This document shows positions 52,383 to 61,640 of a stretch of 64,000 nucleotides of DNA, piece by piece. The translations under genes and the position numbers were made by a program. The notes under the pieces are model-generated. The model had not been told where the DNA came from and made no database searches. It worked only from the letters and a program-made list of their open reading frames with translations. The number at the start of each line of letters is the position of its first letter. Within the stretch, counting starts at the first letter, position 1. The DNA comes from Curvibacter sp. GWA2_64_110 (GTDB taxonomy: Bacteria; Pseudomonadota; Gammaproteobacteria; Burkholderiales; Burkholderiaceae_C). Location of the stretch: NCBI GenBank assembly GCA_001797315.1, contig MGPC01000003.1:159403-223402 (forward strand), given 5' to 3'.

Positions 52383-53300
52383 ATGGGCAGGCCTGCAGTT
52401 TTCAAGCCTTTTTGGCCTGTAGGTCTCGTCAAATATGCGCGGGCCGCTCTTTTTTTGGGAGCGTCTGTCGGCTTGGCCCAGGCGACTGATTACAGCGGTC
52501 CGCTGTTCGACGCCCACCTGCACTACAACGAGGAGGCCTGGAACGGGCAGGCCGGGCCGCACCCCTTGAGCGACGTGCTGGCGCGCATGCAGCGCAACGG
52601 CGTGCAGGCCATTGTTGCCAACAGCCGGCCCAACGACGGCACGCGGGCCCTGGCGGAGGCCGGTGAGGCCACGCGCGCGGCGGGCGTGACGGTGGTGCCT
52701 TTCATCCGCCTGTACCGCAACCGTGCCGACTACAACAACTGGTTCCAGGACGAGAGCATCTACGCCATGGTGCAGGCCGAGTTCGCGCGCGGCACGGCCG
52801 CCGGCTCCTACCGCGGCATCGGCGAGTTCCATCTTTACGACAGCGCCAACGCCAACGGCCCGGTGGCCAGAAAGCTGATGCAGTTTGCCGAGCAGAACGG
52901 GCTGGCGGTGCTGGCGCATGTGGACGATACGGCGGTCGACCTGCTGCTGGCGCATGCACCGAAGGCGCGGCTGATCTGGGCCCATACCGGCATCGGCGGT
53001 TCGCCCGTTGCGCGGGTCGAGGCGCTGCTGGCGAAATACCCGCAACTGATGGGCGAGTTGTCCTACCGCCCGGGGCTGACCTGCGGCGACGGCGCACTGT
53101 GCCCTGAGTGGCGTGCGCTGCTGCTCAAGTACCCGGCGCGTTTCCTGATCGGCTCCGACACCTGGGTCAACCAGCGCTGGCTCTACTACGACGACTTGAT
53201 GCGCGGCTACCGCCGCTGGCTGGGCGACCTGCCGCCGGCGGTGGCGCGCCGCGTCGCCTGGGACAACGGCGCGGCGCTGTTTCTCGGTGCCGCGCCCTGA
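52383..53300 (+). CDS. Exported amidohydrolase-family protein (TIM barrel)
   Basis: A 305-residue protein of the amidohydrolase (TIM-barrel metal hydrolase) family: DAHLHY with H45/H47, [20 protein letters not shown] and a final IGSDTW Asp. An N-terminal hydrophobic segment ending LAQA suggests export, unusual for this family. Residues 5-27 ([20 protein letters not shown]...) are encoded by an inverted copy of the interspersed repeat, so the signal peptide seems to derive from repeat DNA. The ATG lies 3 nt after the dienelactone hydrolase stop. Confidence 0.85.
   Translation: MGRPAVFKPFWPVGLVKYARAALFLGASVGLAQATDYSGPLFDAHLHYNEEAWNGQAGPHPLSDVLARMQRNGVQAIVANSRPNDGTRALAEAGEATRAAGVTVVPFIRLYRNRADYNNWFQDESIYAMVQAEFARGTAAGSYRGIGEFHLYDSANANGPVARKLMQFAEQNGLAVLAHVDDTAVDLLLAHAPKARLIWAHTGIGGSPVARVEALLAKYPQLMGELSYRPGLTCGDGALCPEWRALLLKYPARFLIGSDTWVNQRWLYYDDLMRGYRRWLGDLPPAVARRVAWDNGAALFLGAAP
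52395..52462 (-). repeat. 65-bp interspersed repeat, copy 6 (signal peptide of the amidohydrolase)
   Basis: On the minus strand: CCCAAAAAAAGAGCGG, then GCGCATATTTGACGAGACCT, then AGGCCAAAAAGGCTTG. It is read in the sense direction of the gene as residues 5-27, opposite to the orientation of the repeat itself. Confidence 0.75.
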
Positions 53301-53335
53301 GCCCCAGCCGGCCCCAACCTGGCCTGGCGCCCGGC

Positions 53336-53932
53336 TCAGAAGCGCCAGCCCACGCCGATGCCGAACAGCAGCGGGTCGATGCTGAAGGTGGTGGCCTTGG
53401 CGCCGGCGGCCGTGTTGATGTCAGTGGCGATGTAGAGCTTCTTGAGGTCGAAGTTCAGGTAGGTGTTCTTGGCGATTGGCACGTCGACGCCGACCTGGAG
53501 GGCACCGCCCCAGCTCTTGCGGTTGACGTCGTAACCCGGGATCTCCACGTCACTGAAGGCGGTGAAGTTCACGCCAGCGCCCACATAGGGTCGGAAGCCG
53601 GAAGCGTCGAAGTGATATTGCAGCGTCAGCGTCGGCGGCAGGTGCTTGAGGGTGCCGACATGGCCGCCCAGCGCCCGGATGGCGACGTTGTGTTGCTGCG
53701 GTACGGTCAGGATCAACTCGGCGGCGACGTTCTTGGTGAAGAAGTAGGAAATGTCGAGTTCCGGCAGCCATTTGTCGTTGATGGTCGTACCCAGGCCCGC
53801 GCTGTCGCCATTGGCGCTTTGCAGAAAGGCGGCGCGCGCTCGGACCATCCATGGGCCTTCAGCTTGCTGGGCCATGGCGGCCCCGGAGGTCAATGCACAC
53901 AAAACAGCTGCAGCCAGAAGACTTTTTTTCAT
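53336..53932 (-). CDS. ompW: OmpW-family outer membrane protein
   Basis: A 198-residue 8-stranded outer-membrane barrel. The signal peptide is residues 1-21 (MKKSLLAAAVLCALTSGAAMA). The family pattern includes GTTINDKWLPELDISYFFTKNVAAELI, LPPTLTLQYHF and the final aromatic GIGVGWRF needed for barrel insertion. OmpW forms a hydrophobic channel. A good AAAGGA ribosome site precedes the ATG. An FNR-type box about 120 bp upstream fits the oxygen control known for ompW in enterobacteria. Confidence 0.95.
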   Translation of the reverse strand: MKKSLLAAAVLCALTSGAAMAQQAEGPWMVRARAAFLQSANGDSAGLGTTINDKWLPELDISYFFTKNVAAELILTVPQQHNVAIRALGGHVGTLKHLPPTLTLQYHFDASGFRPYVGAGVNFTAFSDVEIPGYDVNRKSWGGALQVGVDVPIAKNTYLNFDLKKLYIATDINTAAGAKATTFSIDPLLFGIGVGWRF

Positions 53933-54051
53933 AACGCTTTCCTTTGAATAACGATCGGGGAAATCCCGCGAAACATTGGATAGCGGCAGCGCGCGCAGGG
54001 CTTTGTCTGGCGTCAAAGGAAATGGTGCGGCGCGACAACTTTAACCCTTGT

Positions 54052-54065
54052 TTGATAAGGGTCAA
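54052..54065 (-). promoter_or_regulatory. FNR/ANR-type box upstream of ompW
   Basis: TTGATAAGGGTCAA (on the minus strand TTGACCCTTATCAA) matches TTGAT-N4-ATCAA at 9 of 10 positions, the same variant as the box at 8124. It lies between the end of corA and ompW. The corresponding -10 element for a class II promoter is only a weak CACCAT near 54022. Confidence 0.6.
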
Positions 54066-54100
54066 TGGTGCGTTGGCGGCGATGCCCGGGGTGCGGTGCT

Positions 54101-55204
54101 TCAGCGCCCGCTGCGTTCCAGATAGCGCTTGCGCCAGAACAGCAGGACCAGCGCAACGGCGGTCAGTCCCATGGCCGCCATGGCCCACCAGAAGCCGCTG
54201 TCGCTGTGCACCAGGGGGATGAACTCGAAGTTCATGCCGAAGATGCCGGCAATCAGATTGAGCGGCAGGAAGATGGCGGTCAGGACGGTGAGCGTGCGCA
54301 TGATGTCGTTGGTGCGGTTGCTCTGGGCATTGAAGTGCATCTGCACCGCGGTTTCGGCGCTTTGTTCCAGCCGACGCACATGGTGCACCACGCGTTCGAT
54401 GTGTTCCAGCACGTCGCGGCTGCGCACCTGCAGCAGGTCGCGTTCGCGCTGTTCGGCGGGCGTGGTCGCCTCGGGCCAGGTCTTGACGGTTTCGATCCAG
54501 TCCTGGATGGCGGCGCGCTGGTCCTCGCAGACTTCGTCGAGCTGGTGCAGCGACAGGCGGGCCTCCAGCAGGGCGGCCCAGTTGTTGAAGCGCGTGCGCG
54601 GGTTCAGCAGCTCGGTTTGCCAGTGGTCGAGCTGGCGCGTGAGTTCGCGCCGCAATTCCAGAAAACCGTCGACCATCTGGTTGACGATGCGCAGCATCAG
54701 GTCGGCCGCTGAGGTCGGCAGGCGGCTGTTGGCGTTGCGGATGTCGATGGCCGTGGACTGCAGCAAGCGCGAGGCATAGGCATCGCGCGCCGCGCAGTCG
54801 ACCGGATGCACCGTCAGCAGCACACGCTCGAACACCGCGAAGCCGACCGGGCTGGTGTCAAGGTGTTTGAGGATCGGCGGGCCGCTGCGTTTCTGCGGCT
54901 TGGCTGAAGATTGGGCGGCGGCCTCTGCCGTATTGCCCGCAGCCGCCAGCCGGCGAAACACCAGCAGGTCGTATTGCGAGGTGTAGTCAAAGCGCGAGGG
55001 CAGGTGTGGGTTCAGCAGGTCGGAGATGTGCAGGTCCAGCAGTTGCAGGCCGCACAAGGCCTGCAGCACCGCCTGGAGGGGCGCCAGCTGGTCGCCGAAT
55101 TCCTGACGGGTGCAGGCGATCCAGACATGACCGTGCTCGGGCAGCCGGCTTGGCAGCACAGCGCTTTCCACCACACTGCCGGCACTGATGTTGAAAACAC
55201 GCAT
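54101..55204 (-). CDS. corA: CorA-family magnesium/divalent cation transporter
   Basis: A 367-residue member of the CorA/ZntB family: a large cytoplasmic N-terminal domain with long helices (about 1-300), then two transmembrane helices at the C-terminus separated by the GMN signature loop (IAGIFGMNFEFIPLVHS), ending with the basic WRKRYLERSGR tail. It transports Mg2+ or related cations. The start MRVFNISAGS has no Shine-Dalgarno sequence; a TTG five codons earlier is possible. It lies 80 bp downstream of hemB in the same direction. Confidence 0.93.
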   Translation of the reverse strand: MRVFNISAGSVVESAVLPSRLPEHGHVWIACTRQEFGDQLAPLQAVLQALCGLQLLDLHISDLLNPHLPSRFDYTSQYDLLVFRRLAAAGNTAEAAAQSSAKPQKRSGPPILKHLDTSPVGFAVFERVLLTVHPVDCAARDAYASRLLQSTAIDIRNANSRLPTSAADLMLRIVNQMVDGFLELRRELTRQLDHWQTELLNPRTRFNNWAALLEARLSLHQLDEVCEDQRAAIQDWIETVKTWPEATTPAEQRERDLLQVRSRDVLEHIERVVHHVRRLEQSAETAVQMHFNAQSNRTNDIMRTLTVLTAIFLPLNLIAGIFGMNFEFIPLVHSDSGFWWAMAAMGLTAVALVLLFWRKRYLERSGR

Positions 55205-55228
55205 GGGAGGTTGGGCCAATGGCGTATG

Positions 55229-56443
<1,215 letters not shown>

Positions 56444-56449
56444 TTGCGT

Positions 56450-56548
56450 CAGGCGGGTGACCGCCTCCCGCTTTTCCTCCCTGAGCGGGGCCTTGATGTG
56501 TGACAGCAAAAAAGGCTTGCAACCCCAGCTTCGGCTGGGGTTTTTTTT
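56450..56548 (+). ncRNA. Candidate small RNA between hemB and hemJ
   Basis: About 100 nt with three stem-loops. Stem 1: AGGCGG/CCGCCT (56451-56466) closed by a GTGA (GNRA) tetraloop. Stem 2: CCCGC/GCGGG (56467-56489) with a 13-nt loop containing TTTTCCTCCC, which is complementary to Shine-Dalgarno sequences. Stem 3: a perfect terminator (56521-56548) with a TTCG loop and eight T residues. A sigma-70-like promoter precedes it, and no open reading frame with a ribosome site is present. Exposed CCTCC loops are typical of riboregulators that block translation. Conserved RNA motifs near hemB have been proposed in betaproteobacteria, as I recall; I cannot tell whether this is one. Confidence 0.6.
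56521..56548 (+). terminator. Strong Rho-independent terminator of the candidate sRNA
   Basis: AACCCCAGC / GCTGGGGTT, a 9-bp stem with an ultrastable TTCG loop, followed by T residues to 56548. Orientation is rightward, so it does not terminate hemB, which starts on the other side and runs left. Confidence 0.92.
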
Positions 56549-56659
56549 GGCTCTGGCCTGCCTCGCTTAATTCCGCTGCGCAAAGTGAGCTGCCGCTGAA
56601 ACCTGCTGCGCAGGTTTTGTCTTCGGCATGGGACGGGGGTATCGGTCTAAACTCAGCCC

Positions 56660-57088
56660 ATGCTCTGGGTTAAATCGCTCCATATCGTCTTCGTGGCCAG
56701 CTGGTTCGCCGGCCTGTTCTATCTGCCGCGCATCTTCGTCAACCTGGCCATGGTTGCGCCGGAGTCGCCGGCCGAGCGCGAGCGCCTGCTGCTGATGGCG
56801 CGCAAGCTCATGCGCTTCACCACGATGCTGGCGGTGCCCGCGCTGGTGTTCGGCCTCTGGCTCTGGTTGGGCTACGGCATCGGCCAGGGGCCGGGCAACG
56901 GCTGGCTGCATGCCAAACTGGCGGTGGTGGTGCTGGTCCTGGGCTACCACCACAGCTGCGGCGTGCTGCTGAAGCAATTCCAGCGCGGTGAGTGCCGGCG
57001 CAGCCATGTCTGGTTCCGCTGGTTCAACGAAGTCCCCGTCCTGCTGCTGTTGGCGGCCGTCATCCTGGTGGTGGTCAAACCCTTCTGA
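56660..57088 (+). CDS. hemJ: HemJ-like protoporphyrinogen IX oxidase (CopD-family membrane protein)
   Basis: A 142-residue membrane protein with four helices. The HemJ pattern is clear: MLWVKSLHIVFVASWFAGLFYLPRIFV with His8, GWLHAKLAVVV with Lys86, and the C-terminal RWFNEVPVLLLLAAVILVVVKPF. HemJ converts protoporphyrinogen IX to protoporphyrin IX, the penultimate step of heme synthesis. The neighbouring divergent hemB supports this. A TAAACT hexamer ends 6 nt before the ATG and no Shine-Dalgarno sequence is seen, suggesting a leaderless message. Confidence 0.88.
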   Translation: MLWVKSLHIVFVASWFAGLFYLPRIFVNLAMVAPESPAERERLLLMARKLMRFTTMLAVPALVFGLWLWLGYGIGQGPGNGWLHAKLAVVVLVLGYHHSCGVLLKQFQRGECRRSHVWFRWFNEVPVLLLLAAVILVVVKPF

Positions 57089-57099
57089 GGCCGGACGCC

Positions 57100-58194
57100 G
57101 TGCACAAGACCTCTGCCTGGCCTCTGGCCCTGGTCTATGCCGGCCTGATCTTCTACGCCAGCCTGTATCCCTTTGCCGACTGGCGTGACCAGGGTGTCGC
57201 GCCCTGGGATTTTCTGTGGGCGCCTTTTCCCCAGTACTGGACCGGCTTCGACCTGATCTCCAATGTGCTGGGTTATGCCCCGCTGGGATTCCTGCTGGCG
57301 CTCAGCGCCCTGCGCACCGGCCGTGGTGCGCATGCCGTGCGCCATGCCACGCTGGCCGCGTTCGGGCTCTCCCTGCTGATGGAGGCGCTGCAGGTCTACC
57401 TGCCAACGCGCGTGCCGTCGAACGTGGATTTCGTGCTCAACGTGCTGGGCGCCTGGGCCGGGGCCGTGCTGGCCAGCTTGCTGGAGCGGCTGGGCGCGCT
57501 GTCGCGCTGGAGCCGTTTTCGCGCCCGCTGGTTCGTCCCCGATGCGCGTGGTGCGCTGGTGCTGCTGGCCCTGTGGCCGCTGGCGCTGCTGTTCCCGGCC
57601 ACCGTGCCGCTGGGGCTGGGCCAGGTGTTCGAGCGGCTCGAAGCCGGTCTGGCCGATCTGCTGCTGGACACGCCGTTTCTGGAATGGCTGCCGGTGCGCG
57701 AGCTGGAGCTACAGCCGCTGGTGCCGGGGGCTGAGTTGGCCTGCGTGCTGCTGGGGGCCTTGATTCCGTGTCTGCTGGGTTTTTGCGTCATTCGCGCCAA
57801 GGCCCGCCGGGTCGTGTTCGTTCTGGCAGTGTTGGGCGTCGGCATGGCAGCCACGGCGCTGTCGGCCGCGCTGAGCTACGGTCCGATGCATGCCTGGGCC
57901 TGGGTCGAGTTGCCGGTGCAAATCGGCCTGGCACTGGCACTGGTGGTGGCTTTGCTGTTGCTGGGGGTGCCCGAGCGCACCAGTGCTGCCCTGATGCTGC
58001 TGGCGCTGGGCGTGTTTCTCAGCATCATCAACCAGGCGCCGACCAGCGCCTATTTTGCGCAGACCCTGCAGACCTGGGAGCAGGGGCGTTTCATCCGCTT
58101 CCATGGCCTGGCCCAGTGGCTGGGCTGGTTATGGCCCTATGCCGCCTTGCTGTATGTGCTCACGCGCGTCTGGCAGCAGGGAGCGAAAAACTAG
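57100..58194 (+). CDS. VanZ-family membrane protein
   Basis: A 364-residue membrane protein with about ten helices. The VanZ-like domain occupies the first 125 residues (YAGLIFYASLYPFADWRDQG, FDLISNVLGYAPLGFLLALS, SLLMEALQVYLPTRVPSNVDFVLN). The C-terminal half is further membrane segments without a recognised domain. VanZ proteins are linked to low-level teicoplanin resistance and phospholipid/envelope processes, but most have unknown roles. The start is GTG at 57100, 11 nt after hemJ, so they are probably co-transcribed. Confidence 0.85.
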   Translation: MHKTSAWPLALVYAGLIFYASLYPFADWRDQGVAPWDFLWAPFPQYWTGFDLISNVLGYAPLGFLLALSALRTGRGAHAVRHATLAAFGLSLLMEALQVYLPTRVPSNVDFVLNVLGAWAGAVLASLLERLGALSRWSRFRARWFVPDARGALVLLALWPLALLFPATVPLGLGQVFERLEAGLADLLLDTPFLEWLPVRELELQPLVPGAELACVLLGALIPCLLGFCVIRAKARRVVFVLAVLGVGMAATALSAALSYGPMHAWAWVELPVQIGLALALVVALLLLGVPERTSAALMLLALGVFLSIINQAPTSAYFAQTLQTWEQGRFIRFHGLAQWLGWLWPYAALLYVLTRVWQQGAKN

Positions 58195-58203
58195 AATGGC
58201 CTC

Positions 58204-58563
58204 ATGAACGATCCCAAGAACCCGCAAGCAACGCCGCCTTCCTATTACCAGCGGCACATCTTCTTTTGCCTGAACGAGCGCTCCGACGGCTCGGAGTGCT
58301 GTGCCCGTCACCAGGCGCAAGAAGCGTTCGACCGCTGCAAATCGCTGGTCAAGGCGGCTGGTCTGGCGGGGCCCGGCCAGGTGCGTGTGAACAAGGCCGG
58401 TTGCCTGGACCGCTGCGCCGCCGGCCCGGTGGCCGTGGTCTATCCGGAGGCGGTCTGGTACTCCTATGTCGACATGAGCGACATCGACGAGATCGTCGAG
58501 TCGCACCTGAAAAACGGCCGGGTGGTCGAGCGCCTGCTGACGCCGCCGCATCTGGGGCGCTGA
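58204..58563 (+). CDS. Thioredoxin-like [2Fe-2S] ferredoxin
   Basis: A 119-residue small iron-sulfur protein. Cluster ligands are expected among C22, C32/C33, C67 and C71 (HIFFCLNER, GSECCARH, KAGCLDRC), the pattern of thioredoxin-like [2Fe-2S] ferredoxins. The block GCLDRCAAGPVAVVYPE is characteristic. It may serve as an electron carrier; no partner is obvious. TAGAAT ends 6 nt before the ATG with no Shine-Dalgarno sequence. It is followed after 1 nt by the alpha/beta hydrolase gene. Confidence 0.88.
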   Translation: MNDPKNPQATPPSYYQRHIFFCLNERSDGSECCARHQAQEAFDRCKSLVKAAGLAGPGQVRVNKAGCLDRCAAGPVAVVYPEAVWYSYVDMSDIDEIVESHLKNGRVVERLLTPPHLGR

Positions 58564-58564
58564 G

Positions 58565-59206
58565 ATGAATTCACAGACTGAACGCCTGCGGTTGGACGGG
58601 CCGGCCGGGGTCATCGAGGCACTGAGCGACGCGCCGTCACTGGCGCCCGGTGCTGCCCCGCGGGGTGTGGCCGTCATTGCGCACCCGCACCCGCTGTTTG
58701 GCGGCACCATGGACAACAAGGTGGTGCAGACGCTGGCACGTGCCTTCGTCCAGTGCGGCTGGCGTGCCGTGCGCTTCAACTTCCGCGGCGTCGGCGCCAC
58801 CGAAGGGGTGCACGACGAGGGGCGGGGCGAGGCGCAGGATCTGCTGGCCGTGGTGCAGCAATGCGCGCCGGACGGGGCGCTGGCGCTGGCCGGTTTCTCT
58901 TTCGGCTCCTTTGTCATGAGCCAGGCGCTGCAGACGCTGTGGCCGCAGCGGCAGATCGACAAGCTGGTGTTCATTGGTACCGCTGCCAGCCGCTTCCAGG
59001 TACCCGCGCTGCCGCCCGAGGCGCATGAGCGCACGCTGGTGGTTCACGGCGAGCATGACGACACCGTGCCGCTGAGCGCCGTCATGGACTGGGCGCGACC
59101 CCAGGTGTTGCCGGTGACCGTGATCCCCGGCGGCAGCCATTTCTTCCATGGGCAATTGCCTCTTTTGAAAAACCTGGTGGTCCGCCACCTCAGTTCACCT
59201 GTCTGA
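58565..59206 (+). CDS. Alpha/beta hydrolase (CocE/KanE-like small hydrolase)
   Basis: A 213-residue alpha/beta hydrolase. The nucleophile elbow GFSFG places the Ser at S112; acid and His follow in VVHGEHDDTVPL and GGSHFFHG. The early motif AVIAHPHPLFGGTMDNKVV is characteristic of a widespread proteobacterial group without known substrate. It shares a 1-nt TGATG overlap with the D-Ala-D-Ala carboxypeptidase gene and probably forms an operon with the ferredoxin gene. Confidence 0.87.
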   Translation: MNSQTERLRLDGPAGVIEALSDAPSLAPGAAPRGVAVIAHPHPLFGGTMDNKVVQTLARAFVQCGWRAVRFNFRGVGATEGVHDEGRGEAQDLLAVVQQCAPDGALALAGFSFGSFVMSQALQTLWPQRQIDKLVFIGTAASRFQVPALPPEAHERTLVVHGEHDDTVPLSAVMDWARPQVLPVTVIPGGSHFFHGQLPLLKNLVVRHLSSPV

Positions 59207-60402
59207 TGAAAAAACTGTTTCTTGCTCTGATGGCCGCCTTGTGTGTGGTCAGTGTTCCCGCTGCCGCCCAGGGGATGCCGCAACCGCCCGAAATCGCGGC
59301 GCGTTCCTACTTGCTGCTCGACGTCACGGCCAACCAGGTGCTGGCGGCCAAGGACATCGACAGCCCGGTTGAGCCGGCCTCGCTGACCAAGCTGATGACC
59401 GCCTACCTGGTGTTCGATGCCCTGCGCGCGAAGAAGATCGATCTCAAGCAGACGCTGCCGGTGAGTGAGCGCGCCTGGCGCATGCCCGGCTCGCGCATGT
59501 TTATCGACCCGAAGATGCAGGTGCCGGTGGAGGACCTGATCAAGGGCATGATTGTTCAGTCGGGCAACGACGCTACGATGGCCCTGGCCGAAGGCGTGGG
59601 CGGTACGGCCGAACGTTTTGTGCAGCTCATGAATGAGCAGGCCAAGGCCCTGGGCATGAAGGCAACCAGTTACAAGAATCCGGAGGGGCTGACCGAGGCG
59701 GGGCACACCACGACGGCCCGTGACCTGAGCATCCTGGCCACGCGGCTGATGCGGGACTTTCCGGATTACGTGGGGTATTACACGATCAAAAAATACCGCT
59801 ACCCCGGTACGCCCGCGGCCAATGACAGCAATCGCAACCTGCTGCTGTTCCGCGACCCGACGGTCGATGGTCTGAAGACCGGCCATACCGAGGCGGCGGG
59901 TTACTGCCTGATCGCCACGGCCAAGCGCGATTTTCCGAATCTGGGCAAGCCGGGCGCCGCACCGGGTTCGCCCGAAGCGGCCGGTCCGAGGCGCCTGCTG
60001 TCCATCGTGCTGGGTACCGTCAGTGAACAGGCGCGTGCCAACGAGTCGCAAAAACTGCTGAACTGGGGCTACACCGCGTTTGAGGCCGTCAAATTGTTCG
60101 AAGCCGACCAGGCGGTGGTCACGGCCGGCGTCTGGAAGGGCAAATCCTCCCAGATCGGCCTGGGCCGGCCGCAGGCCATTGTGGTGGCGGTACCGGCTGG
60201 CACGGCCACCCGGCTCAAGACGGAAGTGGTACGGGTCGACCCGCTGGTGGCGCCGTTCCCCAAAGGGCAGCCGCTGGCCACGCTCAAGGTGACTGCTGGT
60301 GAGCAGTCACTTGTTGATGTGCCATTGCTGGCTCTGGAGGCGGTTGAGCAGGCTGGGGTGCTGGGACGCGCCTGGGATGCGCTGCGCTTGTGGATCAAGT
60401 AA
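59206..60402 (+). CDS. dacC: D-alanyl-D-alanine carboxypeptidase (PBP5/6 type)
   Basis: A 398-residue low-molecular-weight PBP that trims the terminal D-Ala from peptidoglycan stem peptides in the periplasm. A signal peptide covers residues 1-21 (ends PAAAQ). The active-site motifs are S59-L-T-K62, S119-G-N121 and K224-T-G226. A C-terminal beta domain (about 270-370) and an amphipathic membrane-binding tail (AGVLGRAWDALRLWIK) complete the PBP5/6 pattern. Confidence 0.94.
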   Translation: MKKLFLALMAALCVVSVPAAAQGMPQPPEIAARSYLLLDVTANQVLAAKDIDSPVEPASLTKLMTAYLVFDALRAKKIDLKQTLPVSERAWRMPGSRMFIDPKMQVPVEDLIKGMIVQSGNDATMALAEGVGGTAERFVQLMNEQAKALGMKATSYKNPEGLTEAGHTTTARDLSILATRLMRDFPDYVGYYTIKKYRYPGTPAANDSNRNLLLFRDPTVDGLKTGHTEAAGYCLIATAKRDFPNLGKPGAAPGSPEAAGPRRLLSIVLGTVSEQARANESQKLLNWGYTAFEAVKLFEADQAVVTAGVWKGKSSQIGLGRPQAIVVAVPAGTATRLKTEVVRVDPLVAPFPKGQPLATLKVTAGEQSLVDVPLLALEAVEQAGVLGRAWDALRLWIK

Positions 60403-60453
60403 GCCGCCTCTTTTTTGAAGTGAGTGGACGCTATCGCTGTTGACCGAAAGGCA

Positions 60454-60482
60454 TTGCAGCGGGTGGTCTGACCTGATACACT
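60454..60482 (+). promoter_or_regulatory. Probable sigma-70 promoter of the str (rpsL) operon
   Basis: TTGCAG (60454-60459) and TACACT (60477-60482) are separated by exactly 17 bp, with an extended TGA just before the -10. Predicted start near 60489. The leader contains a dyad TTCGGAA-T-TTCCGAA at about 60493-60507, which could be a regulatory or pausing hairpin before rpsL. Confidence 0.65.
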
Positions 60483-60551
60483 CGAAGGCTTTTCGGAATT
60501 TCCGAAGGGTTTCACGTTTTCGTTTTTTCAAACGTTGAGGGACGTTTTTCA

Positions 60552-60929
60552 ATGCCAACCATTAACCAGCTCGTGCGTCAGGGGCGTGAGGTCGAAACGA
60601 CCAAGTCCAAAAGCCCTGCGATGCAAAACTCTCCGCAGCGCCGCGGTGTCTGCACCCGTGTGTACACCACGACGCCCAAGAAGCCGAACTCCGCTTTGCG
60701 TAAGGTCGCCAAGGTGCGCCTGACCAACGGTTTCGAAGTCATCTCCTACATCGGCGGTGAAGGCCACAACCTGCAGGAACACTCTGTGGTGCTCGTGCGC
60801 GGTGGTCGTGTCAAGGACTTGCCGGGTGTGCGTTACCACATCGTGCGCGGTTCGCTCGACCTGCAAGGCGTGAAAGACCGCAAGCAGTCGCGCTCCAAGT
60901 ACGGTGCCAAGCGCCCGAAGAAGGCTTAA
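60552..60929 (+). CDS. rpsL: 30S ribosomal protein S12
   Basis: The 125-residue S12 protein of the decoding centre. The sequence [32 protein letters not shown] and [13 protein letters not shown] is diagnostic. Lys43 and Lys88-region residues (GRVKDLPG) are wild type, so no streptomycin-resistance change is apparent. First gene of the str operon. The 171-bp gap to rpsG contains a CCGCC/GGCGG hairpin and no gene. Confidence 0.98.
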   Translation: MPTINQLVRQGREVETTKSKSPAMQNSPQRRGVCTRVYTTTPKKPNSALRKVAKVRLTNGFEVISYIGGEGHNLQEHSVVLVRGGRVKDLPGVRYHIVRGSLDLQGVKDRKQSRSKYGAKRPKKA

Positions 60930-61100
60930 TTTTCAAGCCTGATTTTTGAAGTATCGGTGTTCATCCGCCTGGCTGGCGGTTTGAGCGTAGTGACCCGAAG
61001 CGCGAGGCCGGAACAGGTCAGCGTGGGTCGAGTAAGTGAGAGTTCGAAATGGCTCTCGCGGTGTTTGAAAAGACACCAACTGAAGCAATTGAGGTGAAAT

Positions 61101-61571
61101 ATGCCACGTCGTCGCGAAGTCCCTAAACGTGAAATCCTGCCGGATCCGAAATTCGGCAATGTCGAGCTCTCCAAGTTCATGAACGTGATCATGGAAGGCG
61201 GCAAAAAAGCGGTTGCCGAGCGCATCATTTACGGTGCTCTGGAAACCATTGAGCAGAAGACCGGCAAAGACCCGCTGGAACTCTTCACTACCGCCATCAA
61301 CAACGTCAAGCCGATGGTCGAGGTGAAATCCCGTCGCGTCGGCGGTGCCAACTACCAGGTGCCGGTGGAAGTGCGCCCGGTGCGTCGCCTGGCCTTGTCC
61401 ATGCGCTGGATCAAGGAAGCCGCCCGCAAGCGTGGCGAGAAGTCCATGGCCCTGCGCCTGGCCAATGAATTGATGGAGGCCGTGGAAGGTCGTGGCGGCG
61501 CCATGAAGAAGCGTGACGAAGTGCACCGCATGGCCGAAGCCAACAAGGCTTTCTCGCACTTCCGCTTCTAA
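61101..61571 (+). CDS. rpsG: 30S ribosomal protein S7
   Basis: The 156-residue S7 protein that nucleates assembly of the 30S head and, in E. coli, represses the str operon. [44 protein letters not shown] and [20 protein letters not shown] are typical. It follows rpsL and precedes fusA by 69 nt. GAGGTG precedes the start. Confidence 0.98.
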   Translation: MPRRREVPKREILPDPKFGNVELSKFMNVIMEGGKKAVAERIIYGALETIEQKTGKDPLELFTTAINNVKPMVEVKSRRVGGANYQVPVEVRPVRRLALSMRWIKEAARKRGEKSMALRLANELMEAVEGRGGAMKKRDEVHRMAEANKAFSHFRF

Positions 61572-61640
61572 GCTCCACTGCCCCAATTGGTGTGCAGGCC
61601 CGCCGTGTGCGGGCCTTCCCCGTTTCAACGAAAGAACATC

